This document shows, piece by piece, positions 30,101-45,100 of a stretch of DNA of 64,000 bases. Under the pieces are notes generated by a model that was given only the letters and a program-made list of their open reading frames with translations, ran no database searches and had not been told where the DNA came from. The position numbers were made by a program, and so were the translations under genes. Origin of the DNA: Ascidia mentula (lineage: Eukaryota > Chordata > Ascidiacea > Phlebobranchia > Ascidiidae); contig OX387204.1 of NCBI GenBank assembly GCA_947561715.1, forward strand, positions 3,725,001 to 3,789,000, read 5' to 3'. Numbering within the stretch: position 1 is the first letter of the stretch; every line of letters starts with the position of its first letter.

Positions 30101-33100
30101 ACTTTTTTGTCGCAGGGAATGAAAAGTGCCCTCATCCTGTATTGTTTATAATTTAACATTATGCAATGCGTTTGTTAAAAGTTCAGTCGTGGCCATCAGC
30201 AGATCTGGCATTTTTAGAAATGTTGGTTACAATTATCGGGCCGTAAACGCGTTACCGTCCGGTCATTCATGCGTCGAAGGCGTTAAATAATTCAAGGCCA
30301 ACGGGCTTCTCATCCGAAGCGGATTACAATCGATTGCACGGAGTGTCGCGAGGAAAGGCAATTTTCCTGTACGTTTGTATATTGCCTTGGGTACAGTTGG
30401 TCGTAACGCCGACATAAATACGGTAAGCGATAGTTTTATTGCACCCGCCGTTCGCCCAGCGGCTGTTGTCCGACAAATAGGGAGATGCTATCGGAAATAG
30501 ACCCTGATTGGTGGCACCACGATTTGAACTTTGTTTTGTCCCCGCTGTTTCGTGTTTTCCCAGCGTGCATGGCTTGTTTGAACATCCTTGTGTTGTCTTG
30601 GGACATGCCATGGATTAGTCACGTGTTCCTCCGGGAGGTTTGTGCAATGTTGCGGTCTTTGCGTCAGTACTTCACAGGGTTTCACCACACATCTTAGCAT
30701 TGTTAACTTGTTCACGTCAAACGCACTGTTTTACTTGTTGGCGATTGTTTTTGCGAAATAATCCAACACCGCTACAATTATCACCCGAACATGTGGCGAT
30801 ACCCGGGTGGACACAAAATCCGTATTACAGGGGGTTTGGCAGGTGCGACATGCACACATGCAAATCAATGGCGACAAAAGCCCGCCAGGGTGCAGCGTTA
30901 TGTCCCTGTAGGTGGTGGAAACGTAATAGCCCTGTCGGTTTGTCACACAGCTGCCCTAATAGACATTGATCTAGCATTAGCTTACATCGTTTGCACGCCC
31001 GCCCGCTGTGTTCGGTGATACAAAGCACATTCTTTGTGCCACGTGCATGTTTAAATGCCTCCAACCGATGCGATGTTAGGTTCATTTGATCATTTGTTGG
31101 TTGTGGGAGGTTTAGTTGTCCAGAATACATGCATACGGTTTTCTGTGTTTAAGACATCGCCAATAACGGTATAAAATGAAGGTGGACATAATAAATAGTA
31201 AGTTATCAAGTTGAAAATATATGTTAACGCGTATCGAAGGATATCTACATATAGTTTGGTGCTGAAATGTGAGGGATTCTATATTTTAATGTTTAAAAAG
31301 ATGTATGCGTGCCTGCAATCATTCAAAACAAGGTAAATTAATTTAATTAGGAAACTTGTCACAGGAGCAAAACCAAATAATACAAATTTTGCTTTCTTTT
31401 GCGTTTTTGTAAATTGCGTATTTGATATTAATTTTATAAATAAAACGTGGCGTATATCATATGATAATTTCTCACGTAAGCTTGTTTGTGGCATACACGG
31501 TTTGTTGACTTAGTTCGAGTGCTTGCTCTGGCCGATCTGAAGTCCTCAGATAAAAAATTCATTACTGACCAGCGGTGGCAGGCGAAGCGACAGCGTGCTC
31601 ATTCATTTTCCCTTTAATCCGCGCATTGTGCTCGCCAGAAACCAGCTGCTGACCCTAAGGCACGAAACCCTCGTATGTACATAAAAACCAGTGTTAACGT
31701 ACGTGACCCAATGCAAAGAAGTGCCATGGGTGTGGGGATGCCGACAGCCAACCCCGCGTGATGGATAAGTTAGCTAACTCCATGGCAAACAGGTTCGCGA
31801 GTTACAGGGGCGACTGCTACCGTTCGGTTCCATCGCCGCGGCTCAAGACTCGACTCTGATGACGGGAGCCGATTGTGCGGTAATCCCGTGGGCGATTGGG
31901 CATCGCTCGTTGAACAAACACGCCGTCCTCGTGTTCGGCCGTCTCGGATACGTTTACGTTGAGCAAGCGAATTTTTCTGCGCGAAGAATGTTTTCCCGTA
32001 ATGGTGTGGAGCCACTTAACGCGCTACATGGCCCGCAAAAAAACGCAGAAACAACAATACAATGTTTAACCATTTAGCAATTCAAGTAACTTACTTTGTA
32101 AGGCCCCTTGATGTAGTGGCCCAATTTTTTGAACACGTGATACTTTCAGGATCAACGTCGTCGCCCAGTGACGTACGTCAACACTCGGGGATTCCCCGTA
32201 TGGGCACAGGCGCTGTCCAATCAGCGGTTGCTTCACCGAATACGATGCCCGCTAACTCAACTCCCTACAACCAACAGGTGAAATCCATTTTTTGACCGAA
32301 GACGCCCACTTGAAGTGACCAGAAACGCTAAATACGTTTCTTAATGCTTTACAGACCCCGTCATCAGTGATGACGTCACGCGTCACAGCCCCAATGTCGG
32401 TCGACGCAGACCACTACGATCCTGTTGTCACCACTACCCTTAAACCCACGTACGAGGTTGACGCCACAGGCATGTGGAACTTCAGCAGGGGAACGGAGAG
32501 TGACCGGTAAGCTGATAGTTGTTGTTTTTATAGGAAAACAGTCGTCCTTAAGCAGTCAGTTTTAGTTGCCCATGTAATCTTTTCGACACAGTTTCTTTGC
32601 TTGTTGCATTGTCCCACTGTACGTGCTTAGGCAGCAAGAAATGTATTTTCCGTAACATTTGTTGATTAACTTGTTTAAAACGAGGCTGACGTTAAAGACA
32701 GTTTTTGATACCATGCACTGGATGCGAAATAATGTGTAATTTACAATGGATGGATGGTCACAAACTTCAGGGGCCATAATATATAAAACTGGAGTGTTTG
32801 CTGCCCTGCGGTTTGATGCTCTTTTATTTCTAATGAACCATTGTATACAATATGGTGATTGCAGCAGTTTCACGAAATTAAACCACACACTATCTAAAAG
32901 AGGAAACACATGTATTAGCCCTTTTGAAACTTGTCAGTCATCCTTGTGACGAAAGTGCCGCACGGATTGTTGCATATCATAAACACCTGATGTTAATCAT
33001 AGCGCGGTGCTCTGGTGCACCACTCGATGTTGTAATGTCAGCATACCGAAAGTTCACAGGGCGAAACAAAACCCTTCGTCCCCGGAAGAAGTCAAATGTA

Positions 33101-36100
33101 ATTTATCGCTTCATGGGTCAATATGGAATGGTAGCTATGTTATAAAGGCAGTTTGGCGTCCCTGGTGAAGGCCTTCATGTAACAGATGTGCAACGACTTT
33201 CCTTGTTTGCACAAGAAAATCTTGTCTTCATTCTGCGATCTTGTGTCATCAACCCAACATACCCCTCAGTTAAACAATTCGCTGTCTGCCGCAGAAATAC
33301 GTTAAAAATGCGTACGATTTGTTGTTGTTGTCGCGCTCGGCTCAGTTTCCACCAAATCGTTGTCTCGCAACAAACCTCGCACTTCGTCACGATGGCGGCG
33401 GTGGGAGAGGACAGGAGAATTACGATAGAGGTTTATTGTGGACTCATCCATCAGGTTGTCAGCCGCTCACGTATTGCATTAACTACCACATGCAGTCTCC
33501 AAGTCTCGACTTGGGTCGAATCGGCAAGGTCCCATTCTCCAATTCTATCTTACGGTCATTGTTTACTAATACGTACCGGGTACAAATTGCCTACAAGGGA
33601 AGTTTCAAGTGGCGAGCAATTGTCCGGGGTGTACTTCGACGTCGATCAGCGTCTTGAAAGGGATCAGCGTCGGGCGTCATCTTACCCCTCAATCCCCGCA
33701 GGGGTCAAGTGGTCATTTCTTGGGGTCACTCGTTCGTCAGTCGGTCATCTGTCCGCCTAAATGAGCCATAGCGCCCCAGCCCAGACAGTCAAAGCACATC
33801 TTCGAGTCAACGCTTTGAAACTAAGGGCCAGATTTATTAAGACCCCACAGTGTTGACTGGCCCTCTTAAGTTAAACGGTCAGGTAAGGCGAACCGCTTTG
33901 TCACCATTAATCTGTCTTCACGACCCATTGATCACCACAAGTCACGTGTTTGTCACGCATCGACGCCTGTCAGATATTGCAAGCCCTGGAATCTGGACTG
34001 ACTCATGTGTAGACGACAGGGCATTTGCATGCAACTTAACTTCGAGCCACCCTAAAAGACGTTTTAACGCATAATTGCATATTGTTTTTTTTTCGGGATT
34101 TCCGCTCAACGTGTCTGTTTGTGTTGAATGGCAATCATCTGCTATATTTGTGTATTTGCTGGCGGTTAAGACAGTGGCACCTGTGGTTCTGTTAAAACAA
34201 CTACTTTTTTACGGTGATGGAATTTTGACGTTTTAGGTTCTAACCAGACCACACGCAATCCGCATGCGACGCCTTATGGGTTTCAGGCGCCTGTAACCGA
34301 ATGGTGACGTGGAAATGTGTTGTGTATGTCTACGTTATCAGTACTGTGACACGTTCACATCGAAGATGAGGCAGATAATGCTGACGGAGAAGAATAATTG
34401 CAATGCGTTTTTAGACAAAATCAGACTTCAGTTTAGACAACTGTAGTCCAACCGGTGGTCTTATCTTATGCAATGCTTGTCTAGTGTTGTCTCCTCCCAC
34501 TGTCTTATCTTCCTAAGCATATTGATTAGAGTATATGCAGAATGCTCGAGCAAGTTGTTTTGGTGCAACAACTCCCAGCAGATCCAATACTAGCCGTTGT
34601 GTTGAAGATTTTCTTGGCATTGGGAGAATGGATTTCATTCGGATATCTCCTGCGCTTTCGGGCGTCGCCGAGGTCAAACCGCGAGCTCGGTAACGAAGTT
34701 TCACCGACCAACAACAACCGGCCGCCTTCTCCACATTGCGTCTAAATCCGGCGTGCAAATATGACTGTGCATTCTTACGAGAATCGGTTACGCCTGTCGG
34801 TGGACCACCAGCCGCGAATTATGCGCCGAAAAGAGATTACAAACCGAAGCGCCGAAAAACAAATGAGTCTTTAGTCAGTGTGGGAATACCAAGGGGTAAG
34901 TTGTTTGGTCTTGGAATTGTGATGGGATCTGCGATATTAGCCGTCACGAAAGTTCCCTATTTCACTTTCAATCGACTCAAAGCTCGTCTAATCCTTTCGG
35001 CTGCTTTTGCTGAACGTCACTGTTGTCGTGTTTATAAGGAGTTGTATCTCAGGATAGGAGTTTGTAGAGGTCTGTATTGCAGCATCTGGTTGTTGCACAC
35101 CACATCATTTATGAATGTCCCTTCTCCATACTTTTGGTCGCACGCCGAAGATGCAGACTTTAACCTCCTCACAAATTAGCTAAATGTGCTTCTGCTGTAT
35201 GTTTTGTACACTTCGTAGTAGCGTTCTCGTGTCGCACAACACAACAACACCTCGTAATCCAAATCGGCAGTTATGGCGTCGATACAACAACGGGAGAATC
35301 TGGCGCCTGGGCGACAAGGCGTTAACGCATTTGCAGGCGACGGATTAGTTTTAATTATCCGTTTGGATGGCGACGCTATCACATTTTAACTCACAATGAT
35401 TGATGAATGCACAATTTCTGCTTCCATTCGTTGCGAATTCGTAGATCCGCAAGGCATCAACGTAGAGTTATCTGAGATTTTGCTCAAGCATCTTCCAGCC
35501 ATTTCCTGAGGATAGGAAACTCCCTAATTATTTTCTTCAACTGGGCGGCTCATCATGACAGTATCCTGCCTAATCGCATCCCTGTCACTCCGGTACGTGA
35601 TGAACCCCAACCCAACTTGCCCCCTGGATTGCATTTCGTCAGTCACGTTGTTTCCGACGTTACAAAGCGTATCTCCAAAACCCTTAGTTTGTCGTGGGAA
35701 ACTTAACTATGTCGTGAGGCTGTTTAACGCTATCGCCCCTTGCACTTGAGAAGCCGTCACCGTGCTTACAGCGAGGGAATTCACTTTTTTGGTCTTGCTT
35801 TTTCTATTCATCTATGGTCTATGCAATGTTTTTCACTATTTAGTCTGACTGATTAAACGCAATCACAAATGTTCAAACAACGAAGCATAACCTCTTGTGT
35901 AACCTTTTAACTTTTCACGGATTCGTGAAAGGTTGGGAAAAATTCGAGCGAGTTTTACCGTGGGACCGAAGAACCGCGCACCAATGCCAAGATCTAGTAC
36001 AAAGGCAAGCGCGGCCCTTGCGGTGAAATCGTATATCTTCTCCAGGCATGGCACCAGCCTCCTATCTCTTTTGGAAGGCTTTGATGGTGGGCAGGTTTGG

Positions 36101-39100
36101 GCAATGCAGTGTCAGCAAACGACACTATTTGACACTTCCGAGATTACGCGTGACTGCGTGAATTCCTTTAAATGGGTTCTAGTGACAATGACTGTACTTC
36201 TTCGTTTGTCGTTTGGCTAAAAAATTGTTTATTGGGAAAAAGTGATTCATTGCTTTTGAGTGAAATACGATGGAAAACAAATGGGCTTGGCACAAATGGC
36301 CGGTGAACCGCGATAATTTTAGGTTAAGGTTTTCCATCATTGTAACTTTATTAGCATTCTGCAATGACCCGAACCAAAGTCGTCGGTCCATCTTCATGCA
36401 TCCTTAACATTCCCATACTTGTAAAGGAGTTCCCGTCATAGAGGCAAGTCAAAACTTGGCACGGGATCTTCCGCTTCGATCGTTCCAATTACTGGGATTA
36501 CAACGTGAACTGGTCTGACAGCCCCCGTCCAATGGGGCAACTAATACCTATCACGTTTTACCCCTAGAGGCAGGGTGCTTTTATTATTTAGCTGTGCGCC
36601 CTTCCTCCCAATCGTGCAGTCCAATTCAGCAGCCCAAAAATATCGCCGCAGTAACTCGGGCCCTATGGAGATCATGCGTATCAAAACATGACCGTCTTTA
36701 ACGGTGGTACAACATGGCGGTTTAGGCCTCACCCCAGAGAGTAAGCTGACTGGTGCTTCGTGACGCATGCACAGCAATCTATTATTTGCTCCGTTCGTTT
36801 TTGCCCGCTGCGATCGCCCATGTTTCCCCAAAGCCAGGAATTCGCCAGCTTCGAAGTTGGATTGTCACGTGGTGCCTTCTGTTGCCAGGGTAAAAATCAC
36901 TAAATAACTGTGTTTAAAGGACGCGCTCCAAACAAAGGTCACTGGGTGCGGTTTGTCAAATTGCTTCCAGTGAAGAGCAAAATGTAAAAGATATTGCGTC
37001 GCCAACTGCTGATAATATATATCTAGTTTCACTTTGGTGATTTGCGCGACTGCACGACATTGTCCTTGTTTTTCGTCTTTGTAAATTGCGCTACCCAGAA
37101 CCTGAAATAATAACGAAGGTAATTTAACGACACGCAAGGTCGAAAAACCATAACATGTGGCAATCAACCCGCGCCCGCACATCAACCCGATGACGGAAAT
37201 GCATAGAATTACATTGCTCCGGATCGCCAAACTCGCCGACACTCGTGCGTTTCGGTCTGTTTCTCTTGTGCGCGAGCCGACCTTGCTGTTGGACCCTTGT
37301 TGTTCTGTTGTCTTAGCCCTGCGTCGCTTCGGGTCAGTTGGTCGCTTTGGCACGTCGCGTTCTGCCCTGTGAAGGAAAATGCGACAAAAATTCGCTCCCG
37401 GTTTCGACGGCCGACGTTTGTCGCCGTTCGTCCACCGACGACTTTTCAAGGTCAAGTGGCCTTTTCTCTGATTTCCGCGATTAGGAATCGCGTGTACAAA
37501 GTGTCGATGTGTTCGCCCAACAACACTTGCAAGCTGCGATTCACCTCATTATGCCGCATCACGTTACCAATGGTGGAAGCCTTGTAGTCTTTACACAGAG
37601 CAAGACAATGCATCGACCCGCATTACATTTTCGCCGAAACGGTTTTTCGCTTGCCACATTGGCGGTCTCTTTTCTGAAATAGATCTGTGCAACTGATGCG
37701 CAAGAGTGTTACACAACGTTAGTGTATGGAACTTGACCGTGAAAAATTAACCAGTGTCTGAGACATAGAGCCTCAGAGTTACTTAGTTTTGTACGATTCT
37801 GGGCTTCCTTTATAAGTTGTCATAAAAAAAATTTCTCCCATATTAGTTACACGAAAAAATCTATCATTTTTTTTATATTTTCCTTGCAGATCCGGATACG
37901 GAGGTTACACTCCTGGGATTCCCACATCCCTCCCGCCTCACACCTCCGCTAATTCCTCTGCCACTGGCAACAGTACAGCGGCTCGTTTTATGAACAAGCG
38001 TCCCTCTCTCGGAGGTCGCCACCACTTTGACCACAACCTCCATCATCACAGGAGGGAGTCGCGACAACAATATTCTGGAAATTTCAAGAAGTTTAGGAGC
38101 CGTTTTAGGTCGCGCCTCTCGTGGAAGTGCGCCGCCATCTCCTTCATCCTCATCGCCCTTCTCCTCGGAGTCACTTTGCTCGCGTTTATGTTAGGTGAGT
38201 GTTTCTCGTACTTCGGAAGAGTGTGGTGACGTAGTTTACGTAGAAAACACGATTGAATGAATACTTGCCCGCCTGGTAAACATAGTAGCGCTATTTTATG
38301 TATTAACATTATATGTCGATATTCCCGATTGCTTTTACAAAGTGTCGTCAGGAGTTTATGTCTATTTTTTAAATGATTTTAACTACACAAGCTAATGGCA
38401 AAGTTGTAACGGCATTGATTCGCAACAGTAACTTTCCTAGTACTAAGATTGCTATCGCTGGGGAAAAGAAAACAAGACCTTCGGCATAATTAGCACCGAT
38501 GTTGTGTCTACATTAGATTTAGGCTAAGACAACAGCCGCACATAAGCTAGATGCCCATGATAAGAGAGAGCTTACTTTTTTCATTGGTGGTTTTGCATAG
38601 TTGTTACACGACATGGGCCATTTACAAAGCTCACTTATGTTGGCACTTGATTTAAATAACACAGAATGGGACTGCGCAGAATTTTTTGATATTGGATATG
38701 ATGTATTTTGTAGTTTGTAAAAAATTGCCCCATTACGGGATGATTTGTCTGTTTTTTGTGTTTTACGGTTGATGAGCATTGCGCTCGTGTTTATTTTGCC
38801 GCGCCGGTTTGTTGTTCTTGCTTGTGGCACCCTACAACTTGACCCCTCGGCCCCGTTGCGTCACATCAAATGCATACTGCTGCTCTTCCGACTCCCGTGT
38901 CACTCGGGACATTCGAGGGCCAGTCTTTGTTGAATAAACATACTTGATTAAGATTGACACAGATCATAATCTTCTCCACACTGGAAGTAAATGGCTCGTA
39001 ACCAAACACTAAGCTTTTTCGAGGCCGATTACTTGGAACCTTTAACAATGTTTTGCTTAAACTAGAGGCCGGTCTCTAAATGTTTGTTACTTTTGGTTCG

Positions 39101-42100
39101 CAGGACTCTTCAATGCACCTGTATCTGTTACAACAGTCGGCGTTCCGACGAAATGCAGTTCCAATGGCGGCCCACCAACCACTGTGCTCGTACGACCGGA
39201 CGGTAAGCCAATTTTTCAAGGCACTAATTGTGTATTGTTTCAGATCTGGTCATATGTTTAAACTAATTAACTGTGTTTAACAGAATTTTTTTCAACGATT
39301 GTTAGATAAAGGTTTAAACCGGTCTCAACATACTGCAAAGCTAATTTATTAGTAGCTAACGATAATGTTGTCTTGTTTTAAAGCCGCTGGGCCACGAGAG
39401 GTTCTGCAGCTGAGACGAAAATCGACGTTCGAAGTTGAACCATATTCGTTCAGTTGGATGCAGTTGTACGTTGAGGAGGCCTCGCACGTCAAGTTCAACT
39501 GCTCACTCGGATCCAACGCCCAAATAGCTGTCTACGGTCGGAAGGGACTGCGTCCTTCCCACACCAAGGTGCGTCACGCCTAGATTCGCAAACAGTTGCT
39601 TTTCCGGAGCAAGGGATGAGGGTACAAATCCCCAAGTCGACCTTGTTCCATTTGTAGTCTTGGCTAGTCCGAAACAAGGGAGACCCATAGTTGCATTTTT
39701 TGGACGCGCCTCTGGGATCTTGTTCATGCAGTGTCAGGTCAGCTGTCGGCCACGTCAAAACAAGGCGCAAAGTCAAGTGGTCTCTTCTCTCCCTTGCCTC
39801 ACAGCCAAGCTTAATAGGGCCGGTTTGCAGTCAACCCTACATTGCTTCATGCCCTAACGAACGCATGAGAAGCGTTCAAAAATCCTCATAAAAAATCTAA
39901 AAAAAGAAGTCTTCCCGGTGTTGAGTTGACTACTAGATAACCACTACACTGGATTTTAATCAAATTCGCGGTGTTTTTGTCCTTAATACTTTGCGCAAAC
40001 TCCACAGCGACGTGGCACGTCAGCTCCCGTAGTAACAGGATCCGTGAGCAAACGATGTAATCCGGTCAGTGGTCAGCGAAATGAAAGCTTGTGACGTAAT
40101 TATGGCCGGCCATGACGCGTGTCTTGCTTAAAACAGACTTGGTCCTCTATTGCTTGTCACAAACATTACAAGCGAAAGACATCAAATAAATATAATACGC
40201 AACATTGGTGAGTTGCATTTGATTCCATTTGTTTTTCTGGAAAGTAGCGTAAATTTGTTTATTCGTCGCGATTTCCCAGAAGAACGACTAAATGCCAATG
40301 CAGCCTCCAAATAGCCTGACCTAATTCTGCTAAACCACAGGAGATTACAATTCCTAACGGTATGGAAGTGAGTCAACAGGCCGATTTTGGCACACAATCC
40401 ATAATCCAACTTTGCTAGATCGTCTGGTTCCAGTTTCTGCGCCAAATGTGCGTCAGTGCCTATGGCTTGTCTTGATTCGTGCCTGGATTAGGGCCGGGGG
40501 ACTTTGAGCACAGTTTGCAAATCCGGTCCACTTTGTGTGGTCCAGTACTAACCAAAACCTGACATTTCAAATCATTATCTAAATACACATAAAACGAGCT
40601 GGCCTCTGTAAGAAAGTGGGTGAATGGGTGAATGGGTAGAAAGGCTCACATTATAGAGGATAATGAACACAAAATTAGTTGTAAACACCATCGTGAGAGT
40701 AAAAGAAGTAAAAACATTGAGACCCTCAAAAACGAACAGGTCTAGAAGCGGAGTCTGCTGTGACATAACTCCGGCATCGGAGACGAATACGTCATCGCAT
40801 AACCAGCATGTTTACAAACCTTCCCGGTTTTGCGGCAGCATGAAGGCTCGACCTGCGTCCCGACCTCGGTACAGAATGGGCGCAAATGCAATGTTTGTTC
40901 CGGTGATGCTGAATGCATGACAGAAGGGTCACAACGTTGCTTTACGTAGTTTCCTCAAAAAGGCTAATGAACGCTTGGAATTGTTATTGTGTTAATGCGT
41001 ATACATCCGATTTTTCATACACACAAGGGAATTTTTATGGTTCGCAAAATGGCAACCATATGCAGATGCACAGTTAACATTTAATTTTGGGGACAAAATT
41101 GAAGATGTGTTTTACAATCGAGTGCATTTAAGTTTCATAGTTTCATAGCTGAGTAAACGTACTTCAACTTTGCTGTTTGGAAAGGTGCCAAAACACACTC
41201 AGTCTTGCGCTTTCAAAGAGACCGAGCTTGTTTGTAATATCAATCAAGCCCTGCGTCTGAGTAAGCGTACACCGCAACTTTAGCGTATAATCTACCCTTT
41301 CAGCGTCAAGGCCTGTCTATTTTATGCTAACCCAACAAGCTACACAGTTTGGGCCAAAATCAATTTGTGCTTTACTCGAGTTCTTTACACAGGATTTTCA
41401 CGCCGCCAGGCATTTTAATCCTTTACCTTTTACCGGATTATAACGCCATTGCGCGAAGTACTTCCACGTCGAGAACTTCCACTAAAACCAATTAGGTCTA
41501 GTTACAACCAGCTTCTTCTGTCTGTTTAACCCTTTCCTTTTTAATGTTCTGACAAACACTTAGGATCGTTTTTAGTTTTTCGAAAATTCTTGCCAGAAAT
41601 GATATTTGCTCGAGTAATTTACTACATTTTAACAACTAGTGTCCAATATTTTGAAAAATCTCTTATGCTGAAAAAAATATCAATACCATCTCTCTCATTT
41701 TCAGTTCAACTTCTTCGAAAGTATTGACGGCGACTCTCTACCCTCCATCCAAGCACAGACATCGTTTTCCACCTTCGCCATCGAGTCATCAGTCCGCTCC
41801 AGAAGAAGCCTGCAGGCCACATCCCCATCTTCCTCCTTTGGAAGAGTCAACACGGGATTCCTCCAGTTCATGGAACCTGGCACTTGGCACCTCGCAATTT
41901 ATAACGATGGCGAAAATGTTGAAGTCGTCGAGATTCAACCCTCGATATCAGGTAACGTAAACATAGCAACGTTAACAGATGTGGTTGGAAAGTTTCTATT
42001 AAGCGAGGTTATATAACAATGTTCTTTCAGAGGGATTATCGAAATGTCCGAACAGCTGTCGTGGCAAGGGAGATTGCATCGCCGGTAGGTGTCACTGTTT

Positions 42101-45100
42101 CGTGGGCTTCCAAGGTAGCGACTGTTCCCAGGGTAAGTTCAGATTCCTAACTAGCTACTCGGTGGTAAAGATGTCATTATAGTAAGGCCTCCAGAACCGC
42201 GATAGACTTTTTCTTTCAAAATTTGTTGACGTGAACGTGAACAATCTTCTGTCAAACGTGCGTTTTGGAATAAATTTGTGACAAATGACGTATCAAAAAC
42301 TTGTTGTCATTTTGTAAAAAAATTGATGCGTTTTTCTTGCAGTCTCTTGTTCTGTGCACTGCCACGGAAACGGGATGTACGCACATGGCAAGTGCGTGTG
42401 TTTCTCCGGTTGGAAGGGCGTGGACTGCGATACGAGATCTGACCAATGTTTGTTGCCGGACTGTGGTGGACGTGGGACTTGCGGGGGCGACGGTGTCTGT
42501 GTTTGCGAGAAAGGATTTAAAGGCGAATCGTGTGAAGAAGGTAAAACTGGTGCATCTTATATGTGTCATATTGAACTAAGTGTCAATATAATGATAACAT
42601 AATGATGTCTTCTAGCTAAAAAAGAGTTTGATTTGATGACAGCAAATGCAACAGACCATATATAAACGATGTTTCACCATTTTTCGCCTTTTTTACAGTC
42701 GATTGCATGGAGCCGACTTGCTCTGGCAACGGAGTGTGCGTGGAAGGCCTCTGTCGTTGTAACCGTGGTTGGATGGGAACCACTTGCTCCCAAGAGGACA
42801 CCACCTGTCCTGCAGGGTGCGCCGGCCACGGACGCCTCGATCCCATCACTAAAAAGTGTATATGTCACCCCGGGTGGGGAGGCCCCAGCTGCTCAGTCGG
42901 TAAGTGTCGATATTAAATCTGAGAATGAAACACTACAAAGTTTACCACTGCTGTAATGCGTAAATAAATAGACGTAGTTGTCGGTTTGTAAATATACGTC
43001 GTTATATAGTTGATGTAATTTACAAGTCATCTCGTCACTGAAACACACGTACAAAAACACATTGCTAGTTTGTAGCTAGGTTTGATTTGCGGTGACACTA
43101 GAGGTAGCAATTTTGGAAAATGATATTGCGTATAATTTCCAAACACGGAATGCCAAATTTGTTTCACGTTTTGGTGCATGCTTAGGTATTGCAAAATCCA
43201 GATGTGTGGTATAAAATACTCGCAAACAGCCCACGTCACCAATTATACGTCATCGAATGCGCGTGCATGATGAAATTTTGATTTAGTCACATTATATGGT
43301 TTGTTGTGGTTGCAGATTGGTTGCCTGTACTTAGGTCTACGATTATTTTGTGTAGTATTACGAGCCTGCAAGAGTGCTCCTATGTTGTGTACTTAACCCT
43401 TAGTGTGTGGATTTTGGTTTGTATCGTAGCTGTAACCATTTTTATTTATAATTTTTGTTCTTTTTCTTTCTTCTCTCTTCCCCCTAATTTTGCTTGCCGT
43501 GCCATTCTAACAACAACAATAATAACAATCGAACATCACATCAATCGACACTAATACGACACAACACCGTCGATAAACGATACTTTATCGACGTGCATCA
43601 TCATCGATTATTCTCTTGTCATAAACCACCAACTAACCGATAAAAAATATCGACCTTCCCCTCACGACACCATTTAACAATAAAAACGACAACAAAAACA
43701 CACGAACAACAACAACCATACACGCACACACGCACACACGCACGCGGACAATAGACCTGGCCAGTCTGAACCCTACCCCTGCCGCAGCGCTGTGCAGACC
43801 CGCCTGTCACTATGACAACGGCGTTTGCGTGGATGGAGAATGCAGATGCAACGACGGATGGACCGGCGACGCGTGTGACGTCAGGGCGTGCTCACCCAAG
43901 TGTGAAGAGCACGGCACGTGCATGAACGGAGTGTGCCTCTGTGACCTTGGATGGAATGGACACTCTTGCTCATTCGGTAAGACAAAAATATTGAATTTCG
44001 AAACCTTCTTCATATTTAAACGTGTTCTTGTATGGCAAAAATACAAACTTACAAAATACAAAAAATATTTAAACATAAACGTTTCGCACACAATAATTCA
44101 TCATGATGCTGAGGGCACATTTCAAACTTGTTCTCCATATTTATTTTCAGTGGGATGCCCGAATGATTGCTCCGGTCATGGCAACTGCATCCGTAATGCG
44201 GAGGGGGAGTATTATTGCTCCTGCTCCTCTGGTTGGAAGGGTGAGAGCTGCAACGTGGAGGTCGAGATGATGTGCAACGATGGAAGAGACAACGATCGTG
44301 GTGGGTTGAAATGTTTCTGTTTACTGTGGACTGTTATCACACAATTTCTCTCCTTTCTTTGGTGGACACAAAAACCCAGCAGCACAAACTGCGTTATTTT
44401 AAACTATAAACCTACTATATTTGTCCTACAGATACACTAACAGACTGTCAGGATCCGGACTGTTGCTCCCAGCGCTCCTGCAGCCACAGTACACAGTGTC
44501 GTGGTGCGCTGGAACCCATCCATGAGATATCTCGCATCTACGGAAGAAACCCGCTTAAAGCTACCTCCTCGTTTTTCGAGCGCGTACGTTTCCTCGTTGC
44601 CTCCAATGGTATTCAGAGAGGAGCTCAGACTTCGATGTTTGATCCAAAGTACGTTTAATCTAAATTACTTTGATTGCCTGCGTTTAATATCTACATTGTG
44701 TTCTATGTTATTGTCCACTTCTTCGTTATACAAAGTATGGAAACACAGTATAACAAACATGTGAGCTAATACATAACTTGGTTTGCGACAGTAGTATACA
44801 AATAATAAACATAAAACCCAGTTTTCCAATTTCGGCTATAAGTTACAGCCTGCAAATGAAGTGAGAGAATCAATAAATCAAAACACCCATTTGCCTAATT
44901 TTATTTTACTTGTCGGTTGGACAAACTTTGCAGAAATTCGCTTCTCCTTTGCCTATTATCCTTATTGACATCACATATGCTCTCTGGCTCTCCGATTCAA
45001 CCCGTGTTGATATGTTGACATGGTGCCAGCTCGTAACTAAACTTGGCATGCCTCTGAGTCTATTTATATCCCGGCTAAGTCGCCGCAAACTGACCTCAGC

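Noticed and set aside
33188-33760. 190-codon open frame on the plus strand
   Set aside because: No acceptor/donor pair, no recognisable domain, overlapping open frames in other phases; most likely chance in a GC-richer patch.
34692-34895. Open stretch ending at a strong donor inside the intron before the helix exon
   Set aside because: No ATG and no good acceptor in frame, and its phase 1 end does not fit the phase 2 start of the transmembrane exon.
36865-37455. 196-codon open frame on the minus strand
   Set aside because: Basic, low-similarity product with no start context or exon signals; overlaps other chance frames.
43306-43554. Hydrophobic open frame in the intron between EGF exons
   Set aside because: It comes from a T-rich stretch, lacks splice signals, and would break the EGF array.
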